A stretch of 64,000 bases of DNA from Labyrinthula sp. Ha (Eukaryota > Sar > Bigyra > Labyrinthulida > Labyrinthulaceae), in contig JAALGZ010000014.1 in NCBI GenBank assembly GCA_015227615.1, positions 1 to 64,000 of the forward strand, given 5' to 3'. The notes beneath the pieces are model-generated. The model was not told where the DNA came from and searched no databases. It saw only the letters and a program-made list of their open reading frames with translations. Below are positions 43,785-55,349 of the stretch, one piece after another; position 1 is the first letter of the stretch, and the number at the start of each line of letters is the position of its first letter. The translations under genes and the position numbers were made by a program.

Positions 43785-45035
43785 ATGAGATCACAGGATG
43801 AAGATTGTGACTGTTTGGTGGGCTGTATTTGGCTTTGGGTCTTTCTGGGGCTATTAGTTTTTCCTTTCTTCACTCTGCGCATGGTCGAAGTTCAAATGGA
43901 TATTGATTTCTATCAGAATAGTTCTTTTGAAGGGTGCAAAACCACAATCGCAAAGGCTGACATTAGGGGAGTAAAGTTGAGAAATAATTGTAACTTCCTT
44001 GAACACTCTTTTCCAACATTAGATCATTATATTCGACCAGCAAGGCATAATATGGTTTCCCTTGCTTTGTTCTATGAAACAAGACTGAACGTACGTGAGA
44101 AACTATCTGAATATGTTAAAGCTACTTTGGATGTTGAGTTCGAAAGTTGTAACCAATATATTTCCGAACAAAAATCTGCGTTAGATGTTTACTTTACTGA
44201 GGTTCTTCGGAATTTGAAAGAAGAAGATTTGGTTAGGCACTATCCCACAGGTTTTTCCAACGTGAACAATACTGAAATAATGCTTTCAGACCAATGTGTT
44301 AACTATACAACTTTCCCCGAACCCTGTGTGGAGACCTTTTCATTTGCTGTATTGAACTCATCACTTCTTGTTCGAGGGGAAGTTGATTCTGTTCTAGACT
44401 TTGTGCCTGTGGAAAATATGGACTTATTGCTCCGAGTTTGCGAAGCCCAGGAGAAATCAAATATTCATCAAATTAATCGCCTCTCGCATGGATTGCTCTT
44501 TGGTAACATTTTCCTAGGATTTATAACTTTCGTTGTGGTCTCCCTATTTGTTGAAACGAGGCTAAGTGACATATGGAGCGAAGACTTCGAAAGTACGTTC
44601 TTTGGCAGCACGTACTTTGCTTCGCTATATCTATTTCTTAATTTTCTACCATTATTCTTGTTGTATAAGCATTGGAGAACTGAGATAGAAGCGATGGGTC
44701 TAGAAGAGATGATAATTTCTTTCACGGTTGATAGAGGATATGATGTGAGAACCAATCTGTTTAAAACTTTGGCATGGTGGTATTGGGTAAATCAGGTATT
44801 TGTATTGATTTCCTTTTTGTTGAATGCAGCATATTATTCCGTTTTTACGGAACCAGAGCGTGTTTTTTGTGGGTTTTCTCCTGAATACAGCTATGACAAA
44901 AACGACAATTCGAAGAAAATAGTTAGAGGAGGGTTTTTGACCAAAAACCTAAAACTTGAAATCTCATTACATTTTTACTCTGCTATTGCTGGTGTTGTTC
45001 TTCTTATATATACATTTCAAAATATTTTGTTCTAG
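43785..45035 (+). CDS. Orphan multi-pass membrane protein with a large luminal domain
   Basis: A 416-residue protein of no recognised family. A hydrophobic segment at about 13-32 (IWLWVFLGLLVFPFFTL) is followed by about 205 residues of soluble sequence containing six or more Cys and several N-x-S/T sites (NSS, NNT, NYT), as expected for a luminal or extracellular domain. Four more membrane segments follow at about 240-262, 279-297, 327-352 and 393-413. A short Cys-rich N-terminus (DEDCDCLVGC) may be a lipid or metal site. The layout of two membrane halves around a glycosylated loop suggests a surface receptor or channel, but no motif proves it. No intron is evident. Confidence 0.6.
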   Translation: MRSQDEDCDCLVGCIWLWVFLGLLVFPFFTLRMVEVQMDIDFYQNSSFEGCKTTIAKADIRGVKLRNNCNFLEHSFPTLDHYIRPARHNMVSLALFYETRLNVREKLSEYVKATLDVEFESCNQYISEQKSALDVYFTEVLRNLKEEDLVRHYPTGFSNVNNTEIMLSDQCVNYTTFPEPCVETFSFAVLNSSLLVRGEVDSVLDFVPVENMDLLLRVCEAQEKSNIHQINRLSHGLLFGNIFLGFITFVVVSLFVETRLSDIWSEDFESTFFGSTYFASLYLFLNFLPLFLLYKHWRTEIEAMGLEEMIISFTVDRGYDVRTNLFKTLAWWYWVNQVFVLISFLLNAAYYSVFTEPERVFCGFSPEYSYDKNDNSKKIVRGGFLTKNLKLEISLHFYSAIAGVVLLIYTFQNILF

Positions 45036-45732
45036 CTTTTATAACTCCATGTAGTTAAGGAAATAAGTTGCAAACAATATGGTTCTTTAGTCTCACTATA
45101 CATTAAAAATTTCGTTGCGTATGATTATCGAGATTTATCCAATATCTAAATTTAGTTGATGAACTTGAACTTTGGGAATAAAAAACTATCTTCCATCTAA
45201 TTTAAACTCTTTTCTCAGAATTTTAACCACGCTAAACCATAAAAATTATTCGCAGACAGAGATCATTTAGTAAGGAAACAACTCTTAGGCAATAAGAGCC
45301 TTAGTCTTCGTGTTTCTGGTATTAATATTATGCATATTTATTCTAAGTTTAACTTTGACAGCTTAATTTATTTATCAAGAACTATTTTTGTCATTTCAAG
45401 TGTATAAGTTTTACTTTTAATTAATGAAATACTTTTTAATATTGAAAACAATTATTCTTTAAAAATTCAATATTGGAAAACAAATTATTACTCAAGTATT
45501 AACATATTTACTAACTCATATTTTCTAGAGTTAAACAAAGAATAACTTCTATATATCTAATAATATCCAATAGAGTTTTATCTTTATTTTGTTTTACTAA
45601 TTAATTCTTACTAATATCAGAAATGAAGAGTAAAAAAACATGTTTTAGAAAAGATTTAATTTAAAAAAGGAACAAAGAATAAACAAAACTATATTTTTCA
45701 TTTGGTTGGATAAGAAAGAAACCAACTTATAA
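45036..45732. other. Very AT-rich spacer
   Basis: About 0.7 kb, strongly AT-rich, no coding potential or repeat seen. Confidence 0.5.
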
Positions 45733-46212
45733 TTAAGGTTCTGGTGCACATTCAATTACACTACAAGGATCAGCTGAATTTTCTACAAGTACAAATTCAC
45801 CAATCTCACACGGACAAGAAGGTGTACAAAGTGCTGTAGCATTAACCATACCTTCTATGCAAACTGCTAACAGTTCTGAACTAATGCACATCATCATATT
45901 TAGGTTAGCTGAAGGTTTATTGGAACAAATAACATTGATTGAAGTTGATGAAGTAAAAGGAGAAAAGTTGGTGATCTTTATGGGAAATATGTTGATCTTA
46001 GACTTGAATTATTTTCACTTGAACTCAAATTAGGGCCACTCTGACTAAATATTGCTACAGAAGCTCCAAAAATTGCTGAACAAGCCAAGAGAAACAAATT
46101 ATTGTTTTTGATATAGGGAGGGAAAACTTCTTTGATGAGTTTGAATGTTTGTTTTTTCTTTTACGTTGGTAAGTTCAAGAGTTGAGTTCATGTTTTGTTG
46201 AGTTGATTCCAT
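45733..46212 (-). pseudogene. Broken type II membrane protein gene, paralogue of the PT-stalk gene
   Basis: Coding-like sequence runs from an ATG at 46212 to a TAA at 45733 but changes frame about twice. The N-terminal piece is a short polar segment, the middle piece has one membrane segment (NLFLLACSAIFGASVAIF), and the last piece carries the cysteine module CISSELLAVC, CTPSCPCEIG, CSVIEC. The last module aligns with that of the intact gene at 47105-47752 (CLSSTSLLAC, CGNCACPVD, CVTTSC). No convincing GT-AG introns at the frame changes were found, so decay is preferred to splicing. The PT stalk is missing. Confidence 0.5.
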
Positions 46213-47104
46213 AGTTTATTTTGTGTCTTTACTGATGAATTAGCTTTAAGTGTATAGAAAATAAATATCTATTCTATTTAATTTTTTTATTCAATTGCAG
46301 AGTTTTCAAAGCTTTTAGGATATTAAAAAAGGTTTCCTATTTTTTGCAGAGATTTTTAGCAGAGAAATTATTAAATTGTAGAAATATTAAGTTCTTCTTG
46401 GGAAAAAGAGCTTACAGAAATAAAATAAGTTTTTCTAAATAAAATATGCCAGAAAAAAGAAAATTAAGTATTTTTAAAATATGAATAGAGATATAAAGAA
46501 AGAAAATAAATTATCTCTTGGCTTAAGAGATCTGCGTTCAAGTATTTTTGATTATATAGTTTTTACCAGGTTTAACAGAGCAATGATTAAGAATACTGAA
46601 GAGATACTGTTTTAACCTTCATATTCAGTTGATCAAACTACTTTTATGAGCCGTATTCAAATAAAAGACTAAATCCAGCAAATCTACAAATATTAGGTGA
46701 AGATTGTTATAAGTTTTAATACTAATTTTGTGGCTGGTGAAACAATTCATGAAAACGTTTCTTTAATGGTTGTATATATATATATATCTAGATAGACCAT
46801 ATACTTATAGTTGTAAAATATAAAATATAAAGTCATAGTTAGTTGCTCTCTCTTACTTAAATCAAAACAGAAAACGTCGTCTTGCTTTATTCTTTTGTAT
46901 GATTTTTTTAATTCGTATTCAGGTTACTGATTTTTTTTTCTGAATTAATTAACTCTCAATATCTTGAATGGTCTTAAGTATAAATGAAAACTCTGAAAAA
47001 AAGCTTAATGCTAAATTCTAAACTCATTCATTTAAAAAAAACGTTCACAAGAGATAACAAGAGAATTTGTTAACTTTAAACCCAGCTTAGTATATTTACA
47101 TAAT
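46213..47104. other. AT-rich spacer with a TA microsatellite
   Basis: About 0.9 kb without coding potential. A short TATATATATATATATA tract lies near 46772-46788. Confidence 0.5.
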
Positions 47105-47752
47105 TTATTGTGGAACTTCTTCACAACTCGTGGTTACGCAAATATCAAATATATCTTCAACTACAACAAACACGTCAACTGGACATGCGCAGTTACCACA
47201 AGTAGTAATAGCACCATTCCCATTTGATATGCATGCTAATAAACTCGTTGAACTCAAACAGGATTTAACAAAATTGTTGCCACCGAATACTACATCCTCA
47301 CACAAAAACTCAGCCAAAGAGGTAGGTGCTGGAGTAGGAGAAATAGTGGGAGAGTCTGTTGGAGTACTAGTTGGCATAGAAGTAGGTGATGGAGTAGGAG
47401 AGAAACTAGGATAAGAAGTAGGAAATGAAGTTGCGTTTGTAGGCTGTGAGGTTGGATAGATTGAAGGTGAAGAAGTCATGGAAAAAGTTGGGAAGGTAGT
47501 TGAACTGGGATCTGTGGGAGCAAAAGTGGGGGATGAAGGAGCGTCATCTAGAACGAACTTTAGCACCAAAATAACTGCAACGAGGATTACAATAGAGACC
47601 AGTAGTAGAAGAACTGTTTTAAATGACTTAAACTTCTTCTCATTTCCACTGGCGTTAGTGGAGATATCATAATAGTCAACTTTAACCATCTTGAATGGTT
47701 CTCCATACTCAATTTCGGCTGATGGCTGAACTTCTTCGTTTTTCTGTTTCAT
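47105..47752 (-). CDS. Type II membrane protein with Pro-Thr stalk and cysteine-rich tip
   Basis: A 215-residue protein. Residues 1-43 are cytoplasmic and polar, 44-67 form one membrane segment (TVLLLLVSIVILVAVILVL), about 75-145 are a stalk of repeating Pro-Thr and Pro-Ser units (PTSYPSFSPTPSPTSMPTST), and about 150-215 form a domain with eight cysteines. Such PT stalks are common in diatom and other algal surface proteins and are usually glycosylated. The tip module CLSSTSLLAC, CGNCAC, CVTTSC is shared with the broken gene 1.3 kb downstream. The stalk on the DNA level is a run of GTTGGxGTAGG-type repeats on the plus strand. Function unknown; a cell-surface or vesicle protein is inferred. 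Confidence 0.65.
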   Translation of the reverse strand: MKQKNEEVQPSAEIEYGEPFKMVKVDYYDISTNASGNEKKFKSFKTVLLLLVSIVILVAVILVLKFVLDDAPSSPTFAPTDPSSTTFPTFSMTSSPSIYPTSQPTNATSFPTSYPSFSPTPSPTSMPTSTPTDSPTISPTPAPTSLAEFLCEDVVFGGNNFVKSCLSSTSLLACISNGNGAITTCGNCACPVDVFVVVEDIFDICVTTSCEEVPQ

Positions 47753-47944
47753 TTTATTTTGTTTAGTTTGGTTTGGTAAAGCATGTCTACCGGGCTGTTA
47801 GAACTCCTCAGCGGGTGAAATTTGAACTTTGCACTGAGCATTCTTTATTTAACTTTGTTCAAAACGCAGTTGTCATACAGGGTAACACACCATTATATAA
47901 TTTGTTCTTACCAAAGGAGTAATATAAATTAAAAGTGTTCCGGA

Positions 47945-48120
47945 CTCCCGGATCTTTGATAGGGTTCTTTAACCGTACGGTATCACCGCTAGTTAACGGT
48001 AAGGATTCCGCTAACTCTGCTTATCGGTAATAACGGTAAGCAATATTGGAGTCTTAGCGGTAAACGGTATTACCATAAACTTAGCGGTAATACTGCTAAT
48101 TTTGCTAAGTAACGGTACGT
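47945..48120. repeat. Cluster of AACGGTA/TTAACGG motifs, copy 1
   Basis: At least six variants of AACGGTA or TAACGG lie in both orientations within 175 bases (for example near 47977, 47993, 48031, 48061 and 48111). The segment starts with TTTGATAGGGTTCTTT, which resembles TTTTGAATAGGGTTTCTT next to the same kind of cluster in the palindrome arms (54903-55040 and 56640-56778). It lies 0.4 kb beyond the hAT stop codon and is probably a subterminal region of that element. Confidence 0.5.
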
Positions 48121-48535
48121 ACTGGTATATTTTGGGAAATTCAACAAACACCAAATTTTCTCTTTCTGTTCAAAGTCAAACCCAGACAAGTCCAGAAAAA
48201 ACTCCTTGTGTGAACTAAAAAGGCGGTGCAAAGAAACGTAAAAGTAGTTTTTGAACATGAACAAAGAACAATGTAGTCTTCGAAGCTTCAAAACTAGCTG
48301 TCTTCTACTTGTTAGAGGCTTTGCTTAGGTGAACTGTCTGGGAGACGTGTTTGATTGAGAGGAGAAAAGCTAAAATTAAGTCAAAGTAGAATAAATCGGC
48401 TAAATGAAATAAAATGACCCTAGTGTAATTTTTTTTAAGTATAATTTTAGGTTTTCTGTGTTAAATTTTCAAAGAGAGTTCAAATTATCATTAGTTTTGG
48501 AAAGAAAACAAGCAAAAATAAAAAAAAAATAATTT

Positions 48536-50696
48536 TCAATAACTAAAAAGGGAGAAAACCTGCGCTAACAGGTTAAGGAACCCAAAAAAACTAATTCCAT
48601 AACTTTTCTGTAACTTCATCCACTCTCTGGCATTCATCCTCATCATGAAAGTTTGATCAGACATGTTCTCTTTACCTTTATGTTTAAATCGACCATGAGA
48701 AAAGGCTCTTTCAGAGTTAACACTGCTTGTTTGAATAGCTAAAAACTTTGTAGCAACCTTTGCAACTGTTGAAAACCTCGGTTCATCATCTTTCCATTAT
48801 ACCCAAATGTCAACATTTCCCGCAACGCCGTCAACATCCAAGTAGCGCAACAACACTCCACGGCTTAGCTTAATATTGGTAGCTGGTCTTGAGCTATTTG
48901 CATTTTCAAATAGCGAGCTAAAATCCAACTTGCTCTTCTTCAAAACTTGAGTCACTGGAGCATCATCACCTAACTCTTGCCCTTATCCATCTCTAGCACC
49001 ACTTCTTCAACAACATCCTTGAACTCATTACTTTCTCGAGGAGAAAAAAGTTTGCATTTCTTGTCTAAAAGTGATACTATCTTTAAAATGCATGCCTGAT
49101 CAACTACATCAGTGTACTTTGGAAGATATGTGTCTACGATGTTGTCAACTCCAGTTTTTACTTTGACCAGGAAATCTACAAATTCTTCGCTTTACTTATC
49201 AATGTTTTCAACTCGTGAACCTTCAAAAACATAATATTGCAACATGTTCTTGATTTTTAAAAACTTTTACCTGATCTTGTTAAATATCAACATTCGAGCG
49301 GATATGATTATAGACGTCTCCGAAGAACACAATTTTGTCATCCATGGCAAGTCATCAAGTATCGATACAATGACTCCAAATCGAACAAAGGCATTCTTCT
49401 TCAATGCAACTGTTTTATAATATTGGACAAAACGTTTGCAGTTGTATTTCCGATCAAAAGCAGCTAGAGAGTCATCATTATCTGGCACGTTCATGCTTAT
49501 CCGCAACAAAGAGCTTTCCCGTACGACGAAAACTTTCAGCATGAAGTATTGCGAGTCCCAACGTGTCTCGCCATCCAAAGAGGGAAAAGCAACGTGCTTC
49601 TTTGGGATATTCAAGTCTTCGCACAACTTTCCTCTAATTCTTTGCTTTTCACCTGCATTTAAAAAAAGAATATAATCTCTAGCTTCTTGCACATATTTCT
49701 TCAACGATTTAAAAACAGCTTTTGTAAATAAGTTGATGACATGAGCTAAACATCTAACATGGGAATCTCTTCTTGGAGCTGAACCAACCATAGAATTATC
49801 TTCAATATCCTTCTTTATCAAATTTCTTACTCCTTTAGCTGTTGAGATCATCTCTGTAGCGCTATCCGTGGTTGAGCTGGTGATGTATTGGAGAATACTG
49901 AAGCTTTTTATGACTTTAGAGATCAACATGAAATAGCTCTTGCTGTCCTTCTTTTCATATTGACGTTCAATTGCAAGGCAGTAAGTTTTCCGTATCCAGT
50001 CCCTGTTCACATAATGACACGTGATCCCAATAAATCCAGTACTTCTGATATTCGACTAACCATAAAAAGTAAGTGCAATAGGCGCCACTTTAAGCTGCTC
50101 CTCAAGTTTCTTCCTAATAAGATCTTTTCCTTTTTGATTTTCCCTGGTCAACATATCTTTCATAACATAGGCTGAAATTCCTTTATAGTCCGGCAGGAAT
50201 AAGTGAAACATTTTCACCACAGACAGATCCCAAAAAAAATTAATAGGAAGTTTTTTCCTATTGAGGCAAGTAAGCTGTTCCTTCTTGAGTTGTTCCACTG
50301 CAGTGGTATACACGTCATTTCTATAGACTCTTTTCCCAAGCTTTTGAGTTGCGTTTAAACTTCCAAAGAAATTTTCTATATTATTCTGGTGCATTTTTAG
50401 TGCTTTCTTGCAGACTTTAGGGACATTATTTTGAAGGCCCCGTTTCCAGTGTCACTCTTTTGCTTAACTTGCTCGCCACACTCCTTACTAACTTTCACTT
50501 CCTCCAGATTATCATCATCGTGAAAATGCGTGTACCATTTCTTGTCCCTCTTTCTCCTGGAAACCGGTGACATGGTTAATTGCTTTTCTCTGACTAAAAT
50601 GTTTTTAACAGGTCCAGAATGTTGATGGGGAAAGTTTTTGAGCGAACTGATTGTTCGGTTCTTAAATTCCTTTTCTGGGCGTTCTTCAAAGTTCAT
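48536..50696 (-). mobile_element. Decayed hAT-family DNA transposon (transposase region)
   Basis: A transposase of the hAT superfamily read from 50696 to 48536. The N-terminal part (50696-50397) has a BED-finger-like stretch (KKWYTHF with a later SKECGEQ). Conserved hAT motifs follow: TDSATEM, RCLAHVINL and TRWDSQYFML between 50010 and 49267. The C-terminal dimerisation region LAIQTSSVNSERAFS lies near 48690-48750. The frame is interrupted by at least three frame changes or stops (near 50396, 50056 and 49266, and again before 48800), so it no longer makes a whole protein. Terminal inverted repeats and the 8-base duplication typical of hAT were not identified with certainty. Confidence 0.8.
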
Positions 50697-50699
50697 CTT

Positions 50700-51176
50700 C
50701 TTACGTTTAATCAGAGATGGCAGTTGGCTTCATATAAACTTCAATACTTATATTTATCTGATCATTATTCTTTGTGTTTTGAACTCGGTTTTTTCAGTTT
50801 TTATGCTCGACTATGAAATAAAAAGAAGAGCGAAACACTTATAAAGTTTTGTTACTTTCCCTGCTCAATTTATGACTATTTGCGATGCTTTTTAAACAAT
50901 AAGAAGAAACCGGCTATTTTTCCGTCGTTTTCTCTTATGGTTGGTTCTAAGTTGAATATTCAGGGCGAACGAATTTGTATAAGTTAGAAATAGGAAATCT
51001 GTTGCCTTTGAATACTTTAAACTCCATTTACACTTGTTTTATTTGTATCAGAAGCACTTTCACTTTAGTTTCATATTTTTCTCACCTGTATAAATATTTC
51101 CCTTGACCATTCATTTCATGAATGCGATTACGCGCTTTTTTTATGTATAAGTATTCTGTTACCCCAGTAGCCTTTT
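50700..51176. other. Stretch between hAT region and palindrome
   Basis: About 0.5 kb with short open frames only. It shows no similarity to the right-hand flank of the palindrome (60470-61000). Confidence 0.45.
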
Positions 51177-51473
51177 TCATCTTTTCATTTCCTTACAAGC
51201 TTTGATACAAGCTTTCTTAAAAAGGTTCATGGCAGATACTTCATAATCAAAGATATCAAGTACACTGAGCGCTCTAATGTTTAATTTGCATATTCTTTTT
51301 TGTTTCATTAACAGAACTATATTTATCTTTGGATAAGCACTTGTATGAAAAATTGAATCCAACACATCATCTATAATACCAATAAGTTCCATCTCTACAT
51401 CTTTATTATTAAATATATTGCCATCAGCACTACCATACAAACTGAAATCAAGCATTTCTTTAACTAAATCCAT
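51177..51473 (-). CDS. Unknown protein at the outer end of the left palindrome arm
   Basis: A 98-codon frame beginning MDLVKEMLDFSLYGS, transcribed outward from the palindrome. Coding-like sequence continues upstream inside the arm (ADLFIYT just before the Met; LNFESGLGDVVLANIL about 0.2 kb further), so this is the C-terminal part of a larger, probably broken protein. The first 55 residues match the right copy (60208-60468) almost exactly; beyond 51311 the two diverge but remain alignable (NIRALSVLDIF against NIRMLVVLDIF). No family is recognised. It may belong to the mobile element of this region. Confidence 0.35.
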   Translation of the reverse strand: MDLVKEMLDFSLYGSADGNIFNNKDVEMELIGIIDDVLDSIFHTSAYPKINIVLLMKQKRICKLNIRALSVLDIFDYEVSAMNLFKKACIKACKEMKR

Positions 51474-54400
51474 AGTATAAATAAAAAGATCTGCAGAAGA
51501 AAGATGATATTTCTTTTTCAGCTCACCATTTCTAGCATTAGCAGCTTCACAGGGTTTTAAGAATATAATATTTTCTCTTTTCTGTGAACAAGTGTATCTT
51601 CACTTTTCTTTAGAAGATAGTTAAGAATATTAGCTAAAACGACATCACCAAGGCCACTTTCAAAATTCAACTCTAACATCTTTGCATCTGCTCCAGGATA
51701 TCTTTTATATAAAATATTCCTTTATTTTGACCTATAGTATACCTTTGATTTTTTATTACTTTTATCATCCAGTTGCTTAATTTTTGCTAGATTATCTGCA
51801 GATACGGAGATCTCTTAGTCATTTCTTTATTTCTGTTAGCTCTATTGCATTGACAGTAACGTAATATTGAGTTCATTTTAGTATAGGAGAAATATGAAAA
51901 TATAAAAAGTAGTAGACTTTTAAAGTAAGTCAAACTTTGAGTTAGAATATATAAATACCATCATTATAGACATTTTTTTATATTTAAAATAATACCAAGC
52001 ACCGTTTTATAAAAAAAAGATTAAGGTGTTTAACTTGAAAAAACAAAAGCATCGTTTTTTCCATAAATACATCAGAAAAACGACCACAATATGACTTTTT
52101 TCAAAAACTAAAAGCCCTGATCTTCCTTAATTTATACTGGTATCCTTCATGCCAATTTATATGTGCTCTTAAGCTTTTTTTCATATGTAATAGTTAAAAA
52201 AACATGTATTTTTATATAAGAATTTGCAATTATATGATAGAGATCTGTATAATTAAAATCAACAAAAAAACTTTAAACTTAATTTTTTATTTTTATGTTA
52301 CTGTAAATTGACTCTAGATAAGGCTAGAGTCGAAATTCTTAATATTTCTCCCATTAGAAGTTCAGTTTGGAGTAAAGTTAAATTAACCAAAATAATTATT
52401 GCTGAGATTAATAGGAAAGCTCTTCAAGTTTCCTAAAAAAACCTCGGAGGTACATAAAACCATCAATACCTCTGTGTGAATACCTGTTCTCAGGATATTT
52501 TGTCACTTGGTATCACCCATTCAGGAATATTTGACATTTAAGGGTATCCTTTTTCAGAGTTTCTGAGATCTTGGAAATAGGATACATTGTTAGGAAGTCA
52601 CTACATAATAATCCAGTTCTAAAAGAAAGCTGTTTCTAGATTTCAAATTCACCCGCTCTTTTGACTGGTGAGATTTGTTTGGGCTCTAGACGAGCATTTC
52701 TCGAGCTGTTAGACAGATTGAAGTTGCTAAAAACAGAATTTTACCCCAATATCGACTTTTCTTTAAAAAAATAATAAAATATTCATAAATACAGAATTAA
52801 AGTTTTCAGTTCATTGTTTTTTGTTGTTAGGGGCTCAAGAGTACAAAAATTACGAGGATCACAGCAAAGTTGAGGGTTTCGTATTTTCAGATGTGCAGAT
52901 TTTCAACATTTGACTTTTCTGAGTGAAGTTTAGCTCAATTACAGTTAACTAGAGAAAACATATACTGAAAAACGGTTTGAGAAGTCAGTTATAGTAAACC
53001 CTTAGGGCCTGAGAGGTATCAGATCATCTATAGAGTTAATGTTCATGATGTTACGTTTCAATATATGTTTTCTTTAGAGATCTGTAAACTTAGTGAAAAG
53101 GACCCTTAAATTCAGCTTTTTTAGAGTTTAAAGTACTCATAATTATTAAATGCCTTGATAAAACATATGGTTCGAAAGTTTTTTTCAATGCAAAATATAT
53201 TGTGGGCGTTAATACTGTATTTGAGGAAGATTTCGTGACAAAAACTAAGAAATACTATATGTGTTATATTTATTAATCATTGTTTTTATACTTCATATTA
53301 TTTTAATCCTCTGAATTTTTATATGATCAAGTGCTAGTGTTAGTTTACAATATGTTTTGAGCTTTGTAGAAGAGTTGAAAAGGTATTATTGATTTTATGG
53401 CCATTATACTGCATTCTTGAATAAATCGTTGATAAAGTTTTCCAGACCCCGCAGTAACAAAAATATGAAAGACTATTGTTTGCTACTAGGCTTAACTTAA
53501 TCATTGTAATTAACCTTGACAGTTTACAAAAGTAGCGGTTAATTTTTCTTCATCGCTTTATGGTCGATATAAAATGGATGTGTTATGTTGTGGTGGTATT
53601 CTATGTCCTGCATGAATTTATTCTTTTTAAATACTATATTATCTTAAAGGACTCAAAATATATTTAAAATATCTTTTTAAAACTGTATTTTGATTTTCAT
53701 AACTCGAAAATTTTGTTGAGAAATGATCTTTGCAATTATTTAGAAATTGTTGTACAATACAGGATGACGTGAAAACAACAGAGTAGCAAAGTATTTTCCA
53801 GTTCTCAAACACAAAAAAAACAGCGGTTAGTAAAAATTTTTAAGATAACTATTGTTGGTTACAATAGTGCTTTATAGAAAAATTAAGCGAGATACAAGAG
53901 AAATAAAAATATGACCTGAAATTAACCAAAATTTTTCAAATATTGAAATACGTAGTTTAACCCTGGTATTTTCCAGTAAGAGAAAATATAAAAGTTATTA
54001 TACTTTAGAAACCAATATTTAAACATTTGAAATTTTTATTTGTTTTAAAAGGACAAGGTGTTGACTGATAAAAATAACTTTTACTGACCTAAATTTTCCT
54101 AAGCGAAATTTTGCCTTGATATTCGGATATTAGAACGCACATAACTCGTGATTAAATTCTTAAAAAAATAAACTAACTTTTTAGTGAATTGAAAATTAAA
54201 ATATATTTTAAATGATGTATTATAGCTTTTATGAAAAGAAGTTTAAGCTAAGATACAAGGATTTCTATATGAAGATTATGCAAAATTTTCGCTATCGCAA
54301 ACAAATATATTTACTTTTCAGGAAGTTAATATTAGTTTAAGCTATTAAACTAAATTTTTCTTAAAAATTCTTTTAAAGAAAATTTTAACTGAAGATTACT

Positions 54401-54657
54401 ATTCTTCTTAAAAGAAGTGTGAGCTTGGAGGGAACCATTTCTATATGAAGATCATGGAAAGTTTTGCAATTGCGAAGGTATTACCTCTATTTTCTCAGTT
54501 GCATTTTCTCTCAGAGAGTAGAATTAGCTCTTTGAAATTACTTAGAAAAGGTATTTGGAATATTTAGCTACTCTCTAGTAGTTATTTTGTTCTTAGATTG
54601 AGATAAGTGTAAGGGTAAGGCTTGTAGTCAAAAGAAGATTTTCATATAAAATAATTT

Positions 54658-54788
54658 GCAAATGATGTTAATTCTTTGTTGCATTTACTTCTAAGTCAGC
54701 CTTTGCTTCATGTTATATAAGTTGCAATTGATGTTGATTCTATGTTACATCTACTTCTGAGTCAACTTTTGATTCAATTTTATTTCTT
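54658..54788 (+). repeat. Diverged 65-bp direct repeat inside the palindrome arm
   Basis: Two consecutive units begin GCAAATGATGTTAATTCT and GCAATTGATGTTGATTCT and share ACTTCT-A/G-AGTCA further on. The pair is mirrored in the right arm near 56893-57023. Confidence 0.6.
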
Positions 54789-54902
54789 TAAAGGAAGAAT
54801 ACAGACATAATATCTTTTGGAGATATGATTTTGGACAGAATATTAAATTCATAAAAAATTTTAGGAACATCAAAAGCTATTGTTCTTATCGTGCTTATCT
54901 TG

Positions 54903-55040
54903 GTTAACGGAAATTTCCGTTAACTTCGTTCCGTTAAGGACCCCTTACCGTTAATAACGGTAAGCAAAATTAGGCCATTAAGATTTCCAATAGTTAACGG
55001 TAAGCACAATAAGAAACCCTATTCAAAACTCTGATCTCTT
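54903..55040. repeat. Cluster of TTAACGG motifs, copy 2 (left arm)
   Basis: Six TTAACGG or AACGGTA motifs in about 110 bases, including the perfect palindrome TTAACGGAAATTTCCGTTAA (within 54903-54924). It is followed outward-in by an AGAAACCCTATTCAAAA stretch that resembles the start of copy 1 near 47945. Confidence 0.6.
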
Positions 55041-55349
55041 ACCAAACTGGTTACATGTCTCTATCAAATTAATAATACCATTATATTGAATAAACGGACT
55101 GTATTATATTATGAATTCCGATAAAAAAGTTTATTCATGTTATAAAAGCCTAATGTTATCACGATAAGGTAGACTATTTGTAGCACCTTGTAGACTGATA
55201 TATATATATATATATATTGATTCAAGTCCCACACGACGCAAGAAAGGGCTTGGATCATATGTCCTCCTTGTAAGACCCAAGGGTTTTCAACCTCCGAGTA
55301 GCCCCGCTCATATAGGGCTCGGGTTTTTTGACTCCGGAGTCAAATACTC

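Larger units (their letters stand above)
51311..55349 (+). repeat. Left arm of the 9-kb palindrome
   Basis: About 4.04 kb that is the reverse complement of 56338-60370. Paired positions add up to 111687 near the centre and 111681 further out; the 6-base step is explained by three fewer TA units in the right arm (55197-55217 against 56469-56483). Single-base differences are scattered along the arms, about one in 50-100 bases where I compared them, and are commoner towards the outer end. The arm contains a diverged direct repeat of 65 bases (54658-54788), the TTAACGG cluster (54903-55015) and, at its inner end, the palindrome TTTGACTCCGGAGTCAAA (55327-55344). Confidence 0.92.

Noticed and set aside
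55215-55245. tRNA T-arm-like GATTCAAGTCCCACACG sequence
   Set aside because: It follows a TA microsatellite with no acceptor, D or anticodon arm, so it is not a tRNA.
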